Origin: an uncultured Pseudomonadales bacterium
Lineage (GTDB): Bacteria > Pseudomonadota > Gammaproteobacteria > Pseudomonadales > Cellvibrionaceae
Direction of reading: 5' to 3'
NCBI GenBank assembly: GCA_938048505.1
Contig: CALIUX010000177.1
Span: 1 to 6,929, forward strand
DNA: 6,929 nt
Within the stretch, counting starts at the first letter, position 1. Every line of letters starts with the position of its first letter. This document shows positions 3,631-6,929 of the stretch, one piece after another. The position numbers were made by a program, and so were the translations under genes. Below the pieces are notes generated by a model. It was not told the DNA's origin and did not search any database. It saw only the letters and a list, made by a program, of their open reading frames with translations.

Positions 3631-6600
3631 ATGAAAAGAATGCTTATCAACGCTAGTCAACCCGAAGAAGTGCGCGTAGCACTGGTTGATGGCCAATGGC
3701 TGTATGATTTAGATATCGAAAATCAACAGCGAGAGCAAAAAAAATCAAATATCTACAAAGGGAAAATCACTCGCGTAGAACCCAGCCTGGAAGCTGCATT
3801 TGTTGATTACGGCGCAGAGCGTCATGGTTTTCTCCCTCTTAAAGAAATCTCTCGCGAATACTTTGCCGAACAAGAAGGCAAACGAGGCGAGCGCCGCAAT
3901 ATTAAAGAGCTCGTCAAAGAAGGCACCGAGGTTATTGTTCAGGTTGATAAGGAAGAGCGTGGTAATAAAGGCGCTGCTTTAACAACTTTCATTAGTCTCG
4001 CCGGACGCTACCTTGTCTTGATGCCAAACAACCCTCGTGGTGGCGGCATCTCACGCCGAATTGATGGCGACGATCGCGCACAACTTAAAGAAGCGCTTAG
4101 CTCATTGGATATGCCAAAAGGCATGAGCATTATTGTGCGCACAGCAGGTGTAGGCCGCAGCGCAATCGATCTGCAAAATGACTTTAACTATCTTGTGCAT
4201 GTTTGGCAGTCGATTGTTGAGACCTCGAACGGTGTCAGCGCGCCCAAGTTTTTATTCCAAGAAAGCAATGTCATCATTCGTGCCATCCGCGACTATCTTC
4301 GCCCTGATATTGGCGAGGTCATGGTTGATACGCATGAATCCTTCTTGCTGGCACAGCAGTTTGTGCAGCAGGTTATGCCGCAAGAAAAACATAAGATTAA
4401 GCATTACAACGAAGAGATCCCGCTCTTTAACCGCTTCCAAATTGAAGGGCAAATTGAGACAGCCTTTGAACGTGAAGTAAAACTTCCTTCTGGTGGCTCA
4501 ATTGTTATCGATCCAACCGAAGCGCTTGTTTCAATTGATATCAACTCGGCTCGCGCCACTAAAGGCGGAGACATTGAAGAAACCGCACTTGCGACTAACC
4601 TTGAAGCCGCAGACGAGATTGCTCGCCAGATGCGCTTACGCGATATCGGCGGCCTAGTTGTCATTGATTTCATCGATATGCACCCAGAGCGCAACCGTCG
4701 CGAAGTCGAAAACCGCATGCGTGATGCCCTATCAATGGATCGAGCACGCGTACAGATCGGTAAAATCTCTCGTTTTGGCTTACTTGAAATGTCTCGCCAG
4801 CGCTTACGCCCTTCGCTAGAAGAGACAACCTCAAAGATTTGCCCACGCTGCACAGGCCAAGGCACTATCCGTGGCACACGCTCACTGGCACTCTCTATCC
4901 TACGGATTGTTGAAGAAGAAGCGAAAAAAGAGCGTAGCGCAGAGATTCGCACTGTTGTACCAGTGCCAGTAGCAACTTACTTGCTCAATGAAAAACGTAA
5001 AGCCATCAGCAATATTGAATCACGCCACAATACGCGCGTAGTCATTTTGCCCAATGAGCATATGGTAACGCCACACTATGACATCACTCGCCTAAGAGAC
5101 GATGAAATTGAAGGGCACGAGCAAAGCTATAATCTGGAGCTACCCAACCCCAATATTGAAGAAGCTGCCAGCGAGAAAAAGAGCGAAAAGTTTGTACCCG
5201 CTAAGCCGCTCGTTACGCAAGTTGCGCCACCAGAGCCTGTGACTGCACCCGCCCCAGAAGTTAAGCCTGAAGCAGCTAGCCAACCAAAAGAAAGCAAAGG
5301 CCTAATTGCAAAATTGATCGCATGGGCAGCAAGCTTGTTTAAAGCACCCGAGCCAGAGCCCGAAACAAAGCCTGAGCACCCAAAAAACAGACGCCGCAAC
5401 AATAATGGCAAGCGTCGTAATGGTGGTGGCAACCGCAATCAGCGCAATAATCGACGGGATCAACGCGCAAACCATCAAGACTCAGATGAAATTGTTGATA
5501 ACCTCAGCGACAACATCTATCAAACGCAAGACAAACCACAAGATAAGCCGCAAGGCCAAGGGCGTCGCCGCAATGGCCGTCGTCGCAATGGTCGTCGTGA
5601 TGAGCGTGGTGACACCACTCAAGAACAAAACAGAGAGCAAGGTAAAGATACACAAAACCGCTCAGAAAAAGCTGAGACCAACACTAATCAGCCTCCTAAG
5701 CGCCCAGCCAATCGACGCACCAACACTCAAGAAAGAAAACGTCGAGAAGTTAACCCGGTTAATGCAGAAGCCACCTCAACCGAAGATGAGCTGATCAAGC
5801 AAGTTAATGCCGCTATCGATAGCGCAAACCAGCAAACCGGAAACGCAGCAGAGAAAACAGCGCAGAATGAAAGCGCCGCCGACAAGCCCAGATCTAACCG
5901 TCGCAGAGGCCGAGGTGGACGTGGGCGCCAAACGGAACAAACCAATCCCGCTCATGCTGAGAATCAGGGTGCGCCTACTACAGAAGCAAAGAAAGCGAGC
6001 GAGAGCACGCCCGAAAAAGCCTCTTCTTACTCAAGCACACCTAATTCAAACCCCATCAGCTCAAGTGCGCCAACCAGCGCTAGTGCACCGACGGCATCTA
6101 TTAATGCACCTGCACGCGAGCCTGCACCTCAAAGTGCCGCACCGGTAATGGCCGCACCAACGGCTGCCGCGCCCACAGCAACAGCGCCTGCGGAAGCAGC
6201 TCCAACCACGGCGGCGCCCACCAAGGCTCAAGCCCCTGCTGAAAAAAGCACTGCTGTGAAAACACCCACCAATCAAGGTGCACCCACTGCAGCTATTTCA
6301 CTAGAAGAGTCAACTAAAGCCGCTGCACCAACGGCAGCAAAAGCAGAAGCGGCTCTCAGTCAGGCACTCTCTGCCCTAGACCAAGCGCCTGCAGCAAAGC
6401 AACCTCAAGAGAAGCCTCGTGAAAAGGCGAGTACTGAAATTGCTGCGCCTGCTACCGATGCCAATGCGACACAAAACCAAGTGGCTCAAGAGCCTGAAGC
6501 CGCACCTCAGGCACAAGAGACTGCACCGGAACAGCCTCAACGTACTGAATCTAGCGTAGCGGCGACAAATGGCAGCGCTTCTACCGGCCGCGCGCCAGCA

Positions 6601-6825
6601 GGCAAAAGCAAAAACTATAGCCGCGCGAGCAATGACCCTCGTGCCAACCCTAGACAGGTTGTTACGCAGGTTGAGTCTCCCGTTTTAGAAGCCGCTATTG
6701 GTTCACCACTTGATACCGCGCAAAAGGCGAATATTCAACATTCACCTCGCCCGCTTTCACGCGCATCAAATGATCCTCGTGGAACCGTATCAGCACCAAA
6801 AACAGAAGAGGTTATCTCAGAATAA
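3631..6825 (+). CDS. rne: Ribonuclease E, degradosome scaffold endoribonuclease
   Basis: A 1064-residue RNase E (E. coli has 1061) that cuts single-stranded AU-rich RNA in mRNA decay and in rRNA and tRNA maturation. The catalytic half is intact: S1 domain about 36-125 with Phe57 and Phe67, 5'-monophosphate sensor Arg170/Thr171 (E. coli 169/170), DNase I-like fold with metal ligands Asp303 and Asp346, and the zinc-link CPRC at 404-407. After about residue 520 the tail is low complexity. It carries an amphipathic helix, [16 protein letters not shown] (555-570), at the place of the E. coli membrane anchor. Arginine-rich RNA-binding blocks lie at 587-612, 645-659 and 754-766, an Ala/Pro/Thr linker at about 811-960, and duplicate SRASNDPR motifs at 997-1004 and 1043-1050. 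These motifs are probably partner-binding sites. I recognise no enolase-binding segment. The ATG at 3631 gives the family's conserved MKRMLINA start; its Shine-Dalgarno sequence is weak. Confidence 0.98.
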   Translation: MKRMLINASQPEEVRVALVDGQWLYDLDIENQQREQKKSNIYKGKITRVEPSLEAAFVDYGAERHGFLPLKEISREYFAEQEGKRGERRNIKELVKEGTEVIVQVDKEERGNKGAALTTFISLAGRYLVLMPNNPRGGGISRRIDGDDRAQLKEALSSLDMPKGMSIIVRTAGVGRSAIDLQNDFNYLVHVWQSIVETSNGVSAPKFLFQESNVIIRAIRDYLRPDIGEVMVDTHESFLLAQQFVQQVMPQEKHKIKHYNEEIPLFNRFQIEGQIETAFEREVKLPSGGSIVIDPTEALVSIDINSARATKGGDIEETALATNLEAADEIARQMRLRDIGGLVVIDFIDMHPERNRREVENRMRDALSMDRARVQIGKISRFGLLEMSRQRLRPSLEETTSKICPRCTGQGTIRGTRSLALSILRIVEEEAKKERSAEIRTVVPVPVATYLLNEKRKAISNIESRHNTRVVILPNEHMVTPHYDITRLRDDEIEGHEQSYNLELPNPNIEEAASEKKSEKFVPAKPLVTQVAPPEPVTAPAPEVKPEAASQPKESKGLIAKLIAWAASLFKAPEPEPETKPEHPKNRRRNNNGKRRNGGGNRNQRNNRRDQRANHQDSDEIVDNLSDNIYQTQDKPQDKPQGQGRRRNGRRRNGRRDERGDTTQEQNREQGKDTQNRSEKAETNTNQPPKRPANRRTNTQERKRREVNPVNAEATSTEDELIKQVNAAIDSANQQTGNAAEKTAQNESAADKPRSNRRRGRGGRGRQTEQTNPAHAENQGAPTTEAKKASESTPEKASSYSSTPNSNPISSSAPTSASAPTASINAPAREPAPQSAAPVMAAPTAAAPTATAPAEAAPTTAAPTKAQAPAEKSTAVKTPTNQGAPTAAISLEESTKAAAPTAAKAEAALSQALSALDQAPAAKQPQEKPREKASTEIAAPATDANATQNQVAQEPEAAPQAQETAPEQPQRTESSVAATNGSASTGRAPAGKSKNYSRASNDPRANPRQVVTQVESPVLEAAIGSPLDTAQKANIQHSPRPLSRASNDPRGTVSAPKTEEVISE

Positions 6826-6844
6826 ATTTATTTTATTCAAGGGG

Positions 6845-6872
6845 TTGCGAGGCGCGTAAAGAAATGTATAAT
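6845..6872 (+). promoter_or_regulatory. Sigma70 promoter of the tRNA-Ser gene
   Basis: TTGCGA (6845-6850, four of six bases matching TTGACA) and a perfect TATAAT (6867-6872) are 16 bases apart. The following discriminator TTTGCGCC is GC-rich, as is usual for stable-RNA promoters under stringent control. Transcription should start near 6879-6881, a few bases before the mature tRNA 5' end at 6886, leaving a very short leader for RNase P. Confidence 0.8.
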
Positions 6873-6881
6873 TTGCGCCTC
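6849..6881. repeat. 7-bp inverted repeat enclosing the -10 box of the tRNA promoter
   Basis: GAGGCGC (6849-6855) is the exact complement of GCGCCTC (6875-6881), with 19 bases between. As RNA from rne it could form a stem followed by TTCT, a weak terminator at best given the large loop. As DNA it frames the promoter like an operator. No better rne terminator is visible in the 60-base gap. Confidence 0.4.
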
Positions 6882-6885
6882 TTCT

Positions 6886-6929
6886 GGAGGGGTGGCTGAG
6901 TGGTCGAAAGCGGCGGTCTTGAAAACCGT
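6886..6929 (+). tRNA. tRNA-Ser(UGA), 5' part, cut by the window end
   Basis: The sequence folds as the first 43 positions of a type II tRNA: acceptor strand GGAGGGG (6886-6892), D-arm with GCT/AGC stem (6895-6897 with 6909-6911), and anticodon arm GCGGT-CTTGAAA-ACCGT (6913-6929). The anticodon TGA (6920-6922) reads UCA and other UCN serine codons. The variable arm, T arm and 3' acceptor lie beyond the window. It has its own promoter just upstream, so it need not depend on rne readthrough. Confidence 0.93.

Noticed and set aside
4404..4952. 182-codon open frame on the minus strand inside rne
   Set aside because: It lies opposite the most conserved catalytic part of RNase E, and its Ser/Arg-rich translation is what antisense reading of such codons gives. 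No family is recognisable.
5727..6283. Several Arg/Cys/Trp-rich minus-strand and plus-strand frames in the rne tail
   Set aside because: They are out-of-frame readings of the Ala/Pro/Arg-rich low-complexity codons of RNase E, overlapping each other without start signals.

Overview
The window looks like chromosomal housekeeping DNA from a gammaproteobacterium. The evidence is an RNase E of the Escherichia/Pseudomonas type whose catalytic numbering matches E. coli (D303, D346, C404, C407), divergently paired with rluC and followed by a HAD phosphatase gene. This arrangement is familiar from Pseudomonas-like genomes. A YceF-type Maf protein and a DegS/AlgW-like PDZ tail fit the same group. I cannot name a genus.

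Layout, left to right. (1) Positions 1-102 hold the C-terminal end of a PDZ-domain protein, probably an HtrA/DegS-type periplasmic protease. Three bases later a GTG-started maf gene (106-732, +) follows, probably translationally coupled. (2) On the minus strand lies a compact pair, rluC (2327-1365) followed by a HAD-IA phosphatase (1381-716). The two overlap by 17 bp, and the HAD gene also overlaps the convergent maf tail by 17 bp. (3) Positions 2328-3630 are an unusually long (about 1.3 kb) stretch between divergent rluC and rne with no convincing gene. It is packed with structure: a perfect 15-bp palindrome, four to five copies of a roughly 15-bp tandem repeat, several inverted repeats, a block that may be a dispersed repeat, two weak 43-codon frames, and a dense cluster of hairpins 80-190 bases before rne. 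(4) rne (3631-6825, +) encodes a 1064-residue RNase E with a complete catalytic half, a membrane-anchoring helix, arginine-rich RNA-binding blocks, a long Ala/Pro-rich linker and two copies of SRASNDPR at the C-terminus. (5) A strong stable-RNA promoter then drives a tRNA-Ser(UGA), cut off by the window end after base 43.

The genes share an RNA and translation theme: RNase E (rRNA/tRNA maturation and mRNA decay), RluC (23S rRNA pseudouridylation), Maf/YceF (removal of modified nucleotides) and a tRNA. The genes themselves are ordinary. The part most worth a second look is the rluC-rne intergenic region, especially the probable autoregulatory rne leader, along with the repeated C-terminal motif of RNase E. 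I see no clear sign of a novel defence, mobile or biosynthetic system.
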